A stretch of DNA of 49,607 bases from an uncultured Prevotella sp. (GTDB lineage: Bacteria > Bacteroidota > Bacteroidia > Bacteroidales > Bacteroidaceae), in NCBI GenBank assembly GCA_934256705.1, contig CAKQPF010000023.1, forward strand, positions 1 through 49,607. The letters run 5' to 3'. Below, piece after piece: positions 1 to 7,586 of this stretch. Both the position numbers and the translations under genes were made by a program. The notes below the pieces were generated by a model. It worked only from the letters and a program-made list of their open reading frames with translations, searched no databases and was not told where the DNA came from. Within the stretch, counting starts at the first letter, position 1. Each line of letters opens with the position of its first letter.

Positions 1-50
1 TGGTAAAAATCAATTGACTTCACACCTTTAAATATATTTCTATTTTCCAT
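1..50 (-). CDS. 5' end of a possible transposase, cut by the window edge
   Basis: Reading leftward from the ATG at 48-50, the frame is open to the edge and gives about 16 residues starting MENRNIFKGVKSIDFY. The FKG-x(4)-FY pattern resembles the N-terminus of IS1595/ISXO2-like transposases of Bacteroidetes, but so little sequence cannot settle it. A TAnnTTTG-type -7 box lies only 5 bp upstream, so the message would be nearly leaderless. Any other short-leader gene is possible. Confidence 0.3.
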   Translation of the reverse strand, partial: MENRNIFKGVKSIDFY

Positions 51-54
51 ACTG

Positions 55-62
55 CAAAGGTA
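55..62 (-). promoter_or_regulatory. candidate -7 box for the leftward gene
   Basis: The minus strand reads TACCTTTG, a perfect match to the Bacteroidetes -7 consensus TAnnTTTG. I see no TTG at the expected distance upstream, so this is half a promoter. Confidence 0.35.
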
Positions 63-370
63 CGGAATTATTTTTAAGTAGTGCGCTCTAAACGCCTATA
101 CCTAAATTATTTTTTGCGAATTACTGCCGAAAAGTTGTGAATAGATGTTAAATAGATATCAAAACAGGTCAAAAGCCCTCACCTACCCCTAAGAAGGAGC
201 CCTCCCCAACCTCTCTCTGGAGGGGCTTTTCTTTGGTTACGTATTGTCAGCTTGAGTCTCAAGTAGCCTGTGCCTAACCAATCATCCCCCAGTGTGAACA
301 GGAGGGGGGGGCTTGCCCCTTCAAGGACGGGTTGGGGATGGCTATCGTCGGATTTTTGGGGGGCTTGTTG
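63..370. other. intergenic, no gene seen
   Basis: No credible gene is present. The stretch holds G/C-rich direct and inverted fragments of the cctccccaacc/ggttgggg type (about 198-345) that can pair with each other, and nothing else I can name. Confidence 0.4.
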
Positions 371-458
371 TAATAACTATGATATTAGGCGGTAAAAGCA
401 TAGATATTGGATGGTAAAAGCTATGATATTACAGAGTAATAGCTATGCTTTTACATCG
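371..458. repeat. array A of 22-bp modular palindromic repeats
   Basis: Four 16-bp cores start at 371, 393, 415 and 437, each followed by a 6-bp spacer, so the period is exactly 22 bp; a degenerate fifth core begins at 459. Cores have the form TAAAAGC-TAT-GATATT or TAATAGC-TAT-GCTTTT: two half-sites around a TAT/ATA centre. The spacers are aggcgg, ggatgg, acagag and acatcg. A second array with the same period and cores lies at 32229-32338. The function is unknown. Confidence 0.85.
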
Positions 459-624
459 TAATGACCTCTCTCGTTAGGGATAAGACAATTCTTGATATGC
501 TCAAATAGATATCACCACCCCAAAATAAAGATTGGAAATCAAGTAGTTATTGATGCGCTATTGGCAATATGGACGAAGAATTTCCAGCGCTTAACAATTG
601 TCTGAAATAGCATTTCTACAAATG

Positions 625-660
625 GAAAAATGTAGCCTATCGTTGATTGACAAGCTACAT
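625..660 (-). terminator. likely terminator of the caspase cassette
   Basis: On the minus strand a 7-bp stem (ATGTAGC/GCTACAT, 630-636 with 654-660) is followed by TTTTCC. It lies about 150 nt past the last gene of the leftward cassette. The stem is short and AT-rich, hence moderate confidence. Confidence 0.5.
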
Positions 661-810
661 TATTCTTATGTTAGGCAATAGTGGAGGAAATTGCCATGCA
701 TGATATGTTAGGGGTTTGGTATGAGCATGAGTTGAATGCTACATCGTCTTGTGATACGAAGCAAAACATGCCACCAAGTTCTTCCCCATAGAGACGTCAG
801 ATTCTCAGAA

Positions 811-1665
811 TCATATTATCGGATATTTCCAGTTATGCAAGACATTTTCCGCTTTAATTACTATGTTGCCCTTCCCGTAACTTCTGGCTTGTTCCATATA
901 CTCTAATCCTTTTCGCCGAGCAACGGATTTCTTTGAGAACGCGCATCCTTGCTGATAATATGTCATCAATCCTATTCTATACAGAGCGTCAGCATCTTTG
1001 GATTCAATGGAAATTATTTGTTCATAGCATCTGTAAGCCTCATTCAGATTACCAGAGCGATAGGCTAAGGCCGCTTTTACTCTCAAAGTGTTGATGTTTA
1101 CTACATTCGCACCATTGCCATTCCTTATCTCGCTTATTTTCCCATTGGAATAATCTGAATAGACTGTGTCCACGAAAGTTTTATCATAACCATTCAATGT
1201 ATATGTCTTTTCTACATACGTGGATACCAGACATGCGGATATAGCCAGTCGTCCCTTGTGGAAATCAGGTTGATCACCTGTTAATTCTGATTTCATAATA
1301 GCATATCTGACTTTCATGATACGCGTTCTATAAATATATTCGCTAAGCCTATTTATATATGTTGCAGAATTCAACAGATTGTCATCATGCGAAATCTTCG
1401 GCTTGTCTATATCAAAGAATCTGAAATCGTTAGGCAAAGGAATGCCACTTACGCTGATGTCCAATCCATAGAAGCACTCATTCATCTTCTTGCTTATATA
1501 ATAAGCCTTGTTAGGGTCTGAGACATCCGAGAGTTGCTGCATGCCATCATAGAAAGTCTTCACACACGTTGGCGTTGGTATTTCCGCTTTTGATTGCTGA
1601 TGTCCTATAACCAACAGCATGCAGACTAAAGCTGCGAAGTTTAGTAAATATCTTTTATTTTCCAT
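811..1665 (-). CDS. secreted TPR-like protein, last gene of caspase cassette
   Basis: A 284-residue protein with a Sec signal peptide (hydrophobic stretch about residues 7-27, likely cleaved after SKA). I do not recognise a named family. Residues about 195-275 look like tetratricopeptide or Sel1-type helices (LAYRSGNLNEAYRCYEQII, then a second helix pair), so it probably binds other proteins in the periplasm. It has several cysteines. Its start overlaps the end of the preceding beta-barrel gene by 25 nt, which implies translational coupling. It is the seventh and last gene of the minus-strand cassette that includes the caspase-like peptidase. The DNA is visibly more AT-rich than the window core. 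Function is unknown; a scaffold or chaperone role is inference. Confidence 0.8.
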   Translation of the reverse strand: MENKRYLLNFAALVCMLLVIGHQQSKAEIPTPTCVKTFYDGMQQLSDVSDPNKAYYISKKMNECFYGLDISVSGIPLPNDFRFFDIDKPKISHDDNLLNSATYINRLSEYIYRTRIMKVRYAIMKSELTGDQPDFHKGRLAISACLVSTYVEKTYTLNGYDKTFVDTVYSDYSNGKISEIRNGNGANVVNINTLRVKAALAYRSGNLNEAYRCYEQIISIESKDADALYRIGLMTYYQQGCAFSKKSVARRKGLEYMEQARSYGKGNIVIKAENVLHNWKYPII

Positions 1666-2402
1666 GGTGTTATCGTGTACATGATACCAAAAGAATACAT
1701 CTTCACGTCAGGGGTTCCATATTGCATTCCTGATTTCTTGAACAAACTATAATGAGGAATGTCTGCATAAACTCCCAGACCTTGCAGGACACCATTGCCA
1801 TTGATTCTCAAAGCGTAGTGACTGGATAATCCTTTGTTGAGCATATCAGATTGCTTCATCTCACTTATGCCCTTGTAGCTTACAGGCAATTCATATCTCA
1901 GGCTCGCTTCAAGTACAAATCTTGTACTGCTTTCTATGCTTCCAAAATTCAAGAGCAGACCTCCACCCAACATCAATCGATGAACATTGTTCCAGCAATA
2001 AGAATCATTACCTTGATTTTCCACTTTATACTGATTGATTCTATAATGTGCAGATCCATATATACCCCAGTTGAAGTTTCCTGGATAAAAACTCTGATAT
2101 CCCAATTTCGCTCCTGCTGTAATGTCACCGAATACGTCTCTTGCCGTTATTCCCAAGACATCAGGATTCTTGATGTTTATGCCTTTTGTCTTATCCACAT
2201 CCTGAATATAGGTATATGTATAAGCATTGTCAAAGAGCATCATGTCTGTCAAAGCATTCAGTCCTGCAGTTGCCAGATTAGCCACTGCAAAAGAATAGAC
2301 GTTGTTGGTGGCAACATCCATTCTGTAATACAGATGCTGCGCTCTGCCAGAAAATGGCATCAACAAGAATATTGCGAGTGATAAGATTTTTATATGTTTC
2401 AT
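1641..2402 (-). CDS. outer-membrane beta-barrel-like protein (second of two in cassette)
   Basis: This 253-residue protein has a signal peptide (residues 1-21, ending in GRAQ) and then alternating hydrophobic/aromatic strands typical of a small beta-barrel. It resembles the first gene of the cassette (5589-6335): both share a block of the form G-(I/V)-x-A-(K/R)-D-(I/V)-F followed about 7 residues later by GYQ, then a barrel strand with a Y-R/K-x-x-Q pattern. It starts with an ATGA overlap with the upstream gene (start 2400-2402), so translation is probably coupled. Likely site is the outer membrane. I do not recognise a named family; function is unknown. Confidence 0.8.
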   Translation of the reverse strand: MKHIKILSLAIFLLMPFSGRAQHLYYRMDVATNNVYSFAVANLATAGLNALTDMMLFDNAYTYTYIQDVDKTKGINIKNPDVLGITARDVFGDITAGAKLGYQSFYPGNFNWGIYGSAHYRINQYKVENQGNDSYCWNNVHRLMLGGGLLLNFGSIESSTRFVLEASLRYELPVSYKGISEMKQSDMLNKGLSSHYALRINGNGVLQGLGVYADIPHYSLFKKSGMQYGTPDVKMYSFGIMYTITPWKIKDIY

Positions 2403-3208
2403 AGTTCTGTCCTGTGAAATAGTTCATTTAGATATTGTTTCTTGATTTCATTGTCTGCTTTCTCCAAATGTCTGATGAGCCAGCCGCTATTTGTACCCTT
2501 TCTTCCGATTTCTTCAATCACAATTATGAAATTCGGAATGTCAAGAAAATGGAAACGTAGATTCTTAATGTTGACGAAATCTATCTTCTTAGCTACGGAC
2601 AATCCAAATAAAAACGACATCTGGTCAACTTCAATGTTCTTAGAGCGCATAGAAGGGATTAACCGATGGTTAGACTGAAACAGATCTTGAAGACTGATAA
2701 AATGTGTCTCATGATCTACAGGACTAATTGTAATCCTTTTTTCGTTAAACAATCCGAGGCTTTCCATTCCTTTTACGCCTGTCAATGCCCATCTCTGGTT
2801 TCCTTTTGTGGTTTGCTCACGTTGTAGAAGAAGGGTGATTTCTTTTTCCTTTCCTTCGAATTTGAACAGACATACAGCTTCTGCAACAGTTCCGCATGAG
2901 GATATTGAAAGGCCTTTATTCCAGCCAGCGACCTCTGTAACGAAGTCTGACAGAAGTTTCTTGAAATCATTATCATCCAAACCACCATGAGGCATTTTGA
3001 AATCAAATAGAGACAGCAAATTATTACGTCTTACGGAGTCCGATTTAAGTTCAGGCTTGGTTTCGTCTCCGTTGAATCTTGCAATGAATTCGTTGACACT
3101 TTTCACTTGTGCTGCAAAATCTCTGTCAAGAGTTGGGTCTGGTAAATGATTTTGCCCTATTGCCTGCAAAATACAGACAAATAGGGCTATGGTTGCAAAT
3201 AATCTCAT
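2399..3208 (-). CDS. secreted protein of unknown function in caspase cassette
   Basis: I place the start at 3206-3208, 1 nt after the preceding stop codon, because translation from there begins MRLFATIALF, a clean signal peptide ending in AIGQ. The 269-residue protein has an early helix with the pattern KSVNEFIARFNG, seen in uncharacterised Bacteroidales secreted proteins, then mixed alpha/beta sequence with two internal cysteines. No catalytic motif is visible. A longer reading exists 26 codons upstream but would overlap the previous gene by 77 nt and bury the signal peptide. It is the fifth gene of the cassette and ends in an ATGA overlap with the next gene. It may be an adaptor or substrate of the caspase-like peptidase; that is speculation. 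Confidence 0.8.
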   Translation of the reverse strand: MRLFATIALFVCILQAIGQNHLPDPTLDRDFAAQVKSVNEFIARFNGDETKPELKSDSVRRNNLLSLFDFKMPHGGLDDNDFKKLLSDFVTEVAGWNKGLSISSCGTVAEAVCLFKFEGKEKEITLLLQREQTTKGNQRWALTGVKGMESLGLFNEKRITISPVDHETHFISLQDLFQSNHRLIPSMRSKNIEVDQMSFLFGLSVAKKIDFVNIKNLRFHFLDIPNFIIVIEEIGRKGTNSGWLIRHLEKADNEIKKQYLNELFHRTEL

Positions 3209-3209
3209 T

Positions 3210-3851
3210 CTAATATTTCTTTGTAGAGAGTACATATATATCACCGAGTTTCGCTTCGAATATTCTTTTGCCTGTCGGAATGTCAATATGATTGATGTAA
3301 CATCTTATTTTTTTTGTAGCTACATCACTATACCCTACTCTGCCATCTCTATATCCTATGAACTTCTGGCTGAAATAAGCTATGCACTCATAGTGGTCAC
3401 CGACCTTTTCAATATTGTCAACCCTGACGGCAGAAGCAGATTCAATGACAATCTTTGTATAGGGCAAACTTGACAGCCCTGTATTTGGGTCATAAAGCTT
3501 GTATATGTAATTCTTCAACTTCTGTGATTGGGCGTTGGTCCTATATATACTTGATGTCTGCATTCTTACTCCAGTACTGTGGATTCGCATATCAGCTTCC
3601 TCATCATAATAATCATAAGGTTCACCTTCACCCATGAACAGTTGCAGAAGGAATGTGACGCTTTCTTTTCTTATCTCATGTTCGAGCCCTTTGTTGACGA
3701 TGCGTGAAAGGGCTTCTTGAAACTCTTCGACCTTCTGCTTTACCCGGTTTTGGAATTCTACCTTTTGAGATGGAGTCAGTTCTTCCTGCGCCGAGATGTT
3801 CATTGAAATCATACACAGGAAAAAAAGAAGTATGGTTTTTATATTATTCAT
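3210..3851 (-). CDS. secreted protein, possibly NTF2-like, in caspase cassette
   Basis: The start chosen at 3849-3851 gives MNNIKTILLF and a standard signal peptide ending in ISAQ; a start ten codons upstream would overlap the caspase gene. The 213-residue mature protein begins with a charged amphipathic helix and continues with beta-rich sequence (GDHYECIAYFSQKF, then TKKIRCYINHI). This helix-then-curved-sheet pattern is reminiscent of NTF2-like folds, but I cannot confirm it. It sits directly downstream of the caspase-like gene with a 10-nt gap and directly upstream of another unknown secreted protein with a 1-nt gap. Function is not known. Confidence 0.8.
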   Translation of the reverse strand: MNNIKTILLFFLCMISMNISAQEELTPSQKVEFQNRVKQKVEEFQEALSRIVNKGLEHEIRKESVTFLLQLFMGEGEPYDYYDEEADMRIHSTGVRMQTSSIYRTNAQSQKLKNYIYKLYDPNTGLSSLPYTKIVIESASAVRVDNIEKVGDHYECIAYFSQKFIGYRDGRVGYSDVATKKIRCYINHIDIPTGKRIFEAKLGDIYVLSTKKY

Positions 3852-3861
3852 CTTTGTGTAA

Positions 3862-4995
3862 TTATTTTGTTCTAACTTCATGTACGGTCAATATTTCTCC
3901 TTGCCTATTTACGATATTGACACGTTTGATGAATGGAGACAAACAAATCCTGCGCAGAAAATCCGTTGGATCTTCATAGTCAACAGCAGTTTCCATGTCT
4001 GTGCCTACAGTCATTACCTTTTTATAATTGCCAAAGTATTTGCTGACAATACGAGGAATCATAGACAATCTGTCAGATTGACCTTTGTCCTTGTCAAGTA
4101 TATCAAGAAGAGCTTGTCCTAAAGGGTCGCTATCCACACGTGGTCTTGGAGTTGGAGGAGCAGGTGGAGGAACAGAGCCACCACGTGAATAGAATTTCTG
4201 ATATGGATGTTGCTTGTGATGCTGTCCATCACTGTCAACAATGTCGCGAGCTGCACACAATTCGTATGCTTTATTCAAGACAGAATTCCAATCTGGTGCG
4301 ACCGCCCCTGTTCCTACGAGTTTCATAGCTTGTATGAAATCGCATGTATATAGACCTCCATCAGGTATTCCACACCATGAGGGTTCTGGCACTTTACTTG
4401 AAGTTGCCATTACCGTACCTTTGGCTGCAAAGAGTTTTTTGAAATTCTGGCTATTAAGTCCATCAAGTCTTGTGTAGTCTCCTCCCATGGCCCATAAAGG
4501 CTTTTTGGTTGTTGCACTTTGAACCACGTTACAACAATTCGAAATGATAACAGACAGCCGAGCATTCTTTGCCTCAATCCACTTTTGCAGCGAAGCCATT
4601 GGAACCCAGTTACCTTGATTTTCAAATCCGCTATTCATCAGATACTGCGGCCATGGGTCAGGATCGTTTTCGGCATGCGAACCATGTCCTCCATAAAAAG
4701 TCAGAATTACATCGTCGGCTTCCACATCCATCTCATCAATAACAGCCTTCAGATTGGCACGAGTACAATTCACGCCATCCAGTTCATGGTGGTCTTCATC
4801 ATAGTCAATAAGTCCTGCCCAAGTCTTTACTTGGTTCTTCATATTCAGAAATTCCAATCTCATGCTTTGACCGATGCTTTCATCTATCGTGTTGCAGAAA
4901 ACTATTGTATGCAAGGTCTGGGCATTTACAGATTTCATTCCTACCAACATGCACATTATGCACATCGGCAACCACTTGTATATTTTGTCCATCAT
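3862..4995 (-). CDS. secreted caspase-like (C14) cysteine peptidase
   Basis: A 377-residue protein with signal peptide (1-26, ending VNAQ) and a caspase/metacaspase-like domain at about 28-250. The catalytic dyad is visible: His104 in FYGGHGS and Cys155 in ISNCCN, where metacaspases carry D-C-C-H-S-G. The later SSKVPEPSWCGIPDGGLYT segment matches the substrate-loop region that follows the Cys in the family. A proline-rich linker (about residues 274-287) leads to a C-terminal domain of about 90 residues of unknown fold. Family members cleave after basic or acidic residues; specificity here is unknown. The gene starts with an ATGA overlap with the preceding lipoprotein gene. Being exported and co-transcribed with two beta-barrels, it probably acts in the periplasm or at the cell surface. 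Confidence 0.85.
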   Translation of the reverse strand: MMDKIYKWLPMCIMCMLVGMKSVNAQTLHTIVFCNTIDESIGQSMRLEFLNMKNQVKTWAGLIDYDEDHHELDGVNCTRANLKAVIDEMDVEADDVILTFYGGHGSHAENDPDPWPQYLMNSGFENQGNWVPMASLQKWIEAKNARLSVIISNCCNVVQSATTKKPLWAMGGDYTRLDGLNSQNFKKLFAAKGTVMATSSKVPEPSWCGIPDGGLYTCDFIQAMKLVGTGAVAPDWNSVLNKAYELCAARDIVDSDGQHHKQHPYQKFYSRGGSVPPPAPPTPRPRVDSDPLGQALLDILDKDKGQSDRLSMIPRIVSKYFGNYKKVMTVGTDMETAVDYEDPTDFLRRICLSPFIKRVNIVNRQGEILTVHEVRTK

Positions 4996-5573
4996 TTCTT
5001 TCCTTTCTCTTTATTAAGAAAATATTCACAGAATCTCCTTATGAATGTTCCGCTTGCATAATTGTATCTGAACAATACTTTTCCGTCATATTTTATAGAC
5101 CATGAGTAGTCGCTCAGTGATATTATGACATGCGCTGTCTCTTTCTTCTTAATGTATTCAAATTCCAGAACTGGATAATAAGGAGACATGATAATCAGGG
5201 TGGAATCCTTGTGATAGTTGGCCCCATTCGAAATCAGGTTGTATGCAAGAACCGTGGCTTGCTCCTTGGAGAGCCGGCATAGTAAGGAATCTCTCACAAA
5301 GTGAGCATCCACCTCATAGTCATCGGAATTCAGTTTCTCTTTTGGTGTAAGGGAATAGACGTTTATCCTTTTGGCATTGATAAGGATGTCTGTAAGTTTC
5401 TGACCCAATTCCCGGTAAGCTATCTTGTCAGGATGAATCCAGTCATTGCAGACAGCTATTTCTGTCTTCTGCTTTGCCTTTGCTCCTTTCTTGGCTGTAG
5501 GAGCACATGCGGCAAAACAGTTCATCCATAGCATATTAGCTATCAGGATGAAAATGTATCTGTATTTTCTCAT
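4992..5573 (-). CDS. putative lipoprotein, second gene of caspase cassette
   Basis: A 193-residue protein. Its N-terminal hydrophobic segment ends in CFAAC, so Cys23 could be a lipidated residue, though the lipobox is imperfect. A Lys/Ala-rich stretch follows (about 28-37), then an alpha/beta domain with no motif I know. It lies 15 nt after the first beta-barrel gene and overlaps the caspase-like gene by 4 nt (ATGA), so the two are very probably co-translated. A membrane-anchored partner, activator or inhibitor of the peptidase is a reasonable guess from position only. Confidence 0.75.
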   Translation of the reverse strand: MRKYRYIFILIANMLWMNCFAACAPTAKKGAKAKQKTEIAVCNDWIHPDKIAYRELGQKLTDILINAKRINVYSLTPKEKLNSDDYEVDAHFVRDSLLCRLSKEQATVLAYNLISNGANYHKDSTLIIMSPYYPVLEFEYIKKKETAHVIISLSDYSWSIKYDGKVLFRYNYASGTFIRRFCEYFLNKEKGKK

Positions 5574-5588
5574 GTTTATGCGATTTTG

Positions 5589-6335
5589 TTAGAATTCCAT
5601 TTGCATTTTTAATGTTACGCTATGATTCTTGGATTTTATATCTGCATAAGGTTTGCTGCCATCCATAGCAACGAAATCTCTATTGAAGTAATCATAGTTT
5701 GCCATTTCGTAAGATGCGGCTATAGATATTGTTTCGAAACGGACACCCACTCCGATTGTTGTGGAAAAACCACTTCCAAACTGGTCTCTATCATTTTCAT
5801 AGGGTGCTTTACAACTGAACACCTTATTATATTTGGTTCCTACCTCAACGACAGGACTCCAACCATCTTCTTCGTACAATCCTATAAGTGGGGTAATACG
5901 TAAAGTTGCACCTGCAGTCCATGAATTCAGTTTGTATTTCTCCTTGGTGTCCAAAGTGCGGTCTGGTTGCATCCGGAATTGTCGGAACTTATAGCCACCA
6001 TTCACGAATACACCTAAAATAGAGAACTTTGGCTGATAGCCGAAGGTAATGCCATATCCAAAGTTATTAAAAATGTCTTTGGCCTTGACTCCGAAGAAAT
6101 TGCCATTATCAATGTGGATTTTTCCTTCCCCGTCTTTTGCAGAAACCCATTCGTAGGTATAACCTCCTGCACCTCCTCCAAGCAGATTGTTAATCAGACT
6201 AACTGGAAGTTGAGGAATGGCAAGCCAAGCGTTCTGACCTTGAGAAGTAAGTCCAAACGAGAAGTCTCCAGCCAGCACCCGGCAAGGGCTGAAGACAAAG
6301 AAAAGCAGAAACAGAATAGAATAGATTTTTTTCAT
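5589..6335 (-). CDS. outer-membrane beta-barrel-like protein, first gene of caspase cassette
   Basis: The start at 6333-6335 gives MKKIYSILFLLFF, a signal peptide ending in VLAG; the reading frame is open further upstream but those codons would precede the signal peptide. The 248-residue protein has repeating amphipathic strands with Gly/aromatic girdles (GYGITFGYQ, GVFVNGGYKF, TTIGVGVRFE) and ends in a strand terminating QMEF, the C-terminal Phe expected for BAM-inserted barrels. It is related to the cassette's sixth gene at 1641-2402. It opens the seven-gene leftward unit. A structured RNA with its own terminator-like hairpin ends about 70 nt upstream, so expression may depend on readthrough. 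Function is unknown. Confidence 0.8.
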   Translation of the reverse strand: MKKIYSILFLLFFVFSPCRVLAGDFSFGLTSQGQNAWLAIPQLPVSLINNLLGGGAGGYTYEWVSAKDGEGKIHIDNGNFFGVKAKDIFNNFGYGITFGYQPKFSILGVFVNGGYKFRQFRMQPDRTLDTKEKYKLNSWTAGATLRITPLIGLYEEDGWSPVVEVGTKYNKVFSCKAPYENDRDQFGSGFSTTIGVGVRFETISIAASYEMANYDYFNRDFVAMDGSKPYADIKSKNHSVTLKMQMEF

Positions 6336-6402
6336 AAAAAACACATAATGCCGACACAGTTCCCCTTTGGACGACGGGTTAACGATTGTTGGATTATGGC
6401 AC

Positions 6403-6856
6403 AAAAAAAGCGTGGGAGAACCTACCTGTTGTCTATCCCACCCACAGAGGCTCTTGCATCGCCTATTATAGTTGAACAGACAACGTCAGAGCCCACGCCG
6501 ATATGATATACGACTCCGTAAAGAGACCTACGTAAACAGATACACTGCACCCATAAGGATACAATACGTGCTTACAAGGTCTCCACGGGATTGATGTAAT
6601 CACACCCGGGACATCTACCGTTGGCTATGTTCAAGACTATAATGTGGGAGTTTGCAAGATTCCTGTGGGTCTCAAACAGAGCGTCAGATAAACGCCTTAA
6701 ATATGTCAGGACTATTTTCTTCCCGCCCCATTCCGCTTCGTATAGCTTATATCATTGTTATGACTCTACCATATTCTGCACGGCGTAGGCTGCCTTCTAT
6801 GTCATCTTGTAAGACAATGTCTTATAGTGATGATTAAAACAAGGCTATAATAGTCC
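6403..6856 (-). ncRNA. candidate structured RNA with promoter and terminator
   Basis: A consensus promoter (6861-6889) directs leftward transcription from about 6856, and a run of seven U (6403-6409) after a GC-rich stem ends it. Paired segments visible on the minus strand: GGACUAUU/AAUAGUCC (6849-6856 with 6709-6716) closing a 148-nt domain; a long stem built on GGAGACC/GGTCTCT (6578-6588 with 6516-6528) with an inner stem and UUAU loop; GUUGUCU/AGACAAC (6478-6484 with 6428-6434); and GCGUGGG/CCCACGC (6492-6498 with 6410-6416) next to the U run. I found no hallmark of tmRNA, RNase P RNA or SRP RNA. It may be a 6S-like RNA (the 3' 190 nt) or an attenuating leader of the caspase cassette. Confidence 0.6.
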
Positions 6857-6860
6857 GTTG

Positions 6861-6889
6861 CAAAAATACAAATAAAAAACTAATTGCAA
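6861..6889 (-). promoter_or_regulatory. consensus promoter for the structured RNA / caspase cassette
   Basis: The minus strand reads TTG, 18 nt, TATTTTTG, matching the Bacteroidetes TTG-N19-TAnnTTTG consensus with one base less spacing. Predicted start is at about 6854-6856, which coincides with the G that opens the terminal helix of the RNA. No better promoter is visible between it and the first cassette gene. Confidence 0.65.
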
Positions 6890-6976
6890 GTGTTTTTGTT
6901 ATAATAATTTTTATAAATAACTAAAAAATTAGCAGAAATTAACAAACTCCAATGGTTTATATTTGTCAAAACGTAA

Positions 6977-7163
6977 AATGGTTTCGAACTGTACGGTTGA
7001 AAATGCCCAATACGCAAGGGCAAAAGCATTATACACAATGAGTCTGTTACGCTTTTGCCCTTGCAGGGCGAGTATATTCATGTCGTTATAACCCAGGGCG
7101 ATGCCCTGGGCTATGAGCTTTTTGGACCTTCAGCCCGTTTCAACCGTACAGTTCGAATGGTTT
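6977..7163. mobile_element. 171-bp MITE-like element with 18-bp TIRs and 8-bp target duplication
   Basis: Perfect 18-bp terminal inverted repeats lie at 6985-7002 and 7138-7155 (CGAACTGTACGGTTGAAA and its complement). The element is flanked by an 8-bp direct repeat AATGGTTT at 6977-6984 and 7156-7163, the signature of a transposition event. Inside are two strong hairpins: 14-bp arms GCAAGGGCAAAAGC (7014-7027 with 7051-7064) and CCCAGGGC-GAT-GCCCTGGG (7092-7110). There is no transposase, so it is non-autonomous. Palindromes of the CCCAGGGC type are familiar from Bacteroidetes intergenic regions, but I cannot assign an IS family. Confidence 0.85.
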
Positions 7164-7189
7164 TCTATCAATGCTTATTGTTTGGTTTG

Positions 7190-7522
7190 ATATAGTATTC
7201 CAGACTTGGATAGGTAATAGGGAAAAGGGAATAAATAAAAGGTAATAGGAGATTACACTTTATTTAGGTAATGGGTAATAGGGAAAAGGTAACAGGAGAT
7301 TACACTTATATGCTTGAGATTTCCCCATAGCGAGAAACCATGAGTGGCAAGTGTATTCTCCTGTTACCTTTTACCTATTCCCTTTTCACTAAAGAGAGTT
7401 CCCTTTTTCCTAATCTGGGGTTCCTCTCGCTTCGTCCGGTACTGTCTTCCAGATGGATTTGTGGTTTAGTTGTTTTGTGGTTTAGTTGTTTTGCGGTTTG
7501 GTTGTTTTGCTGATTGACATAC
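7190..7522. repeat. repeat cluster: AGGAGATTACAC palindrome plus ACTGTCTTCCAGA and GTGGTTTAGTTGTTTT motifs
   Basis: No gene. About 7205-7395 is an imperfect long inverted repeat made of ggtaataggg/aggagattacac arms. It is followed by a segment at 7411-7457 closely matching 19243-19287 in the same orientation, then tandem gtggtttagttgttttg units (about 7458-7510). The inner loop (gagtggcaagtgta, cttgagatt) is homologous in inverted orientation to that at 19150-19210. Confidence 0.75.
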
Positions 7523-7586
7523 ATTGCTGAAAGCTACTGCAAACAACAAGACAACAAGACAACTGAACAACAAGACCACACCCCGC

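Noticed and set aside
371..458. CRISPR array
   Set aside because: The repeats are only 16 bp and vary, spacers are 6 bp, and there are no cas genes.
6652..6837. Short plus-strand open frame of 61 codons
   Set aside because: It lies inside the structured RNA on the other strand, has no ribosome-binding context and no recognisable protein features.
6403..6856. tmRNA, RNase P RNA or SRP RNA
   Set aside because: No CCA-ended T-arm or tag frame, no GAAAGTCCGGGC block, and no GGAAGGAAGCAGC-type SRP tetraloop motif.
7138..7163. tRNA T-arm (GTTCGAAT)
   Set aside because: It is part of the MITE terminal repeat; no cloverleaf can be drawn around it.
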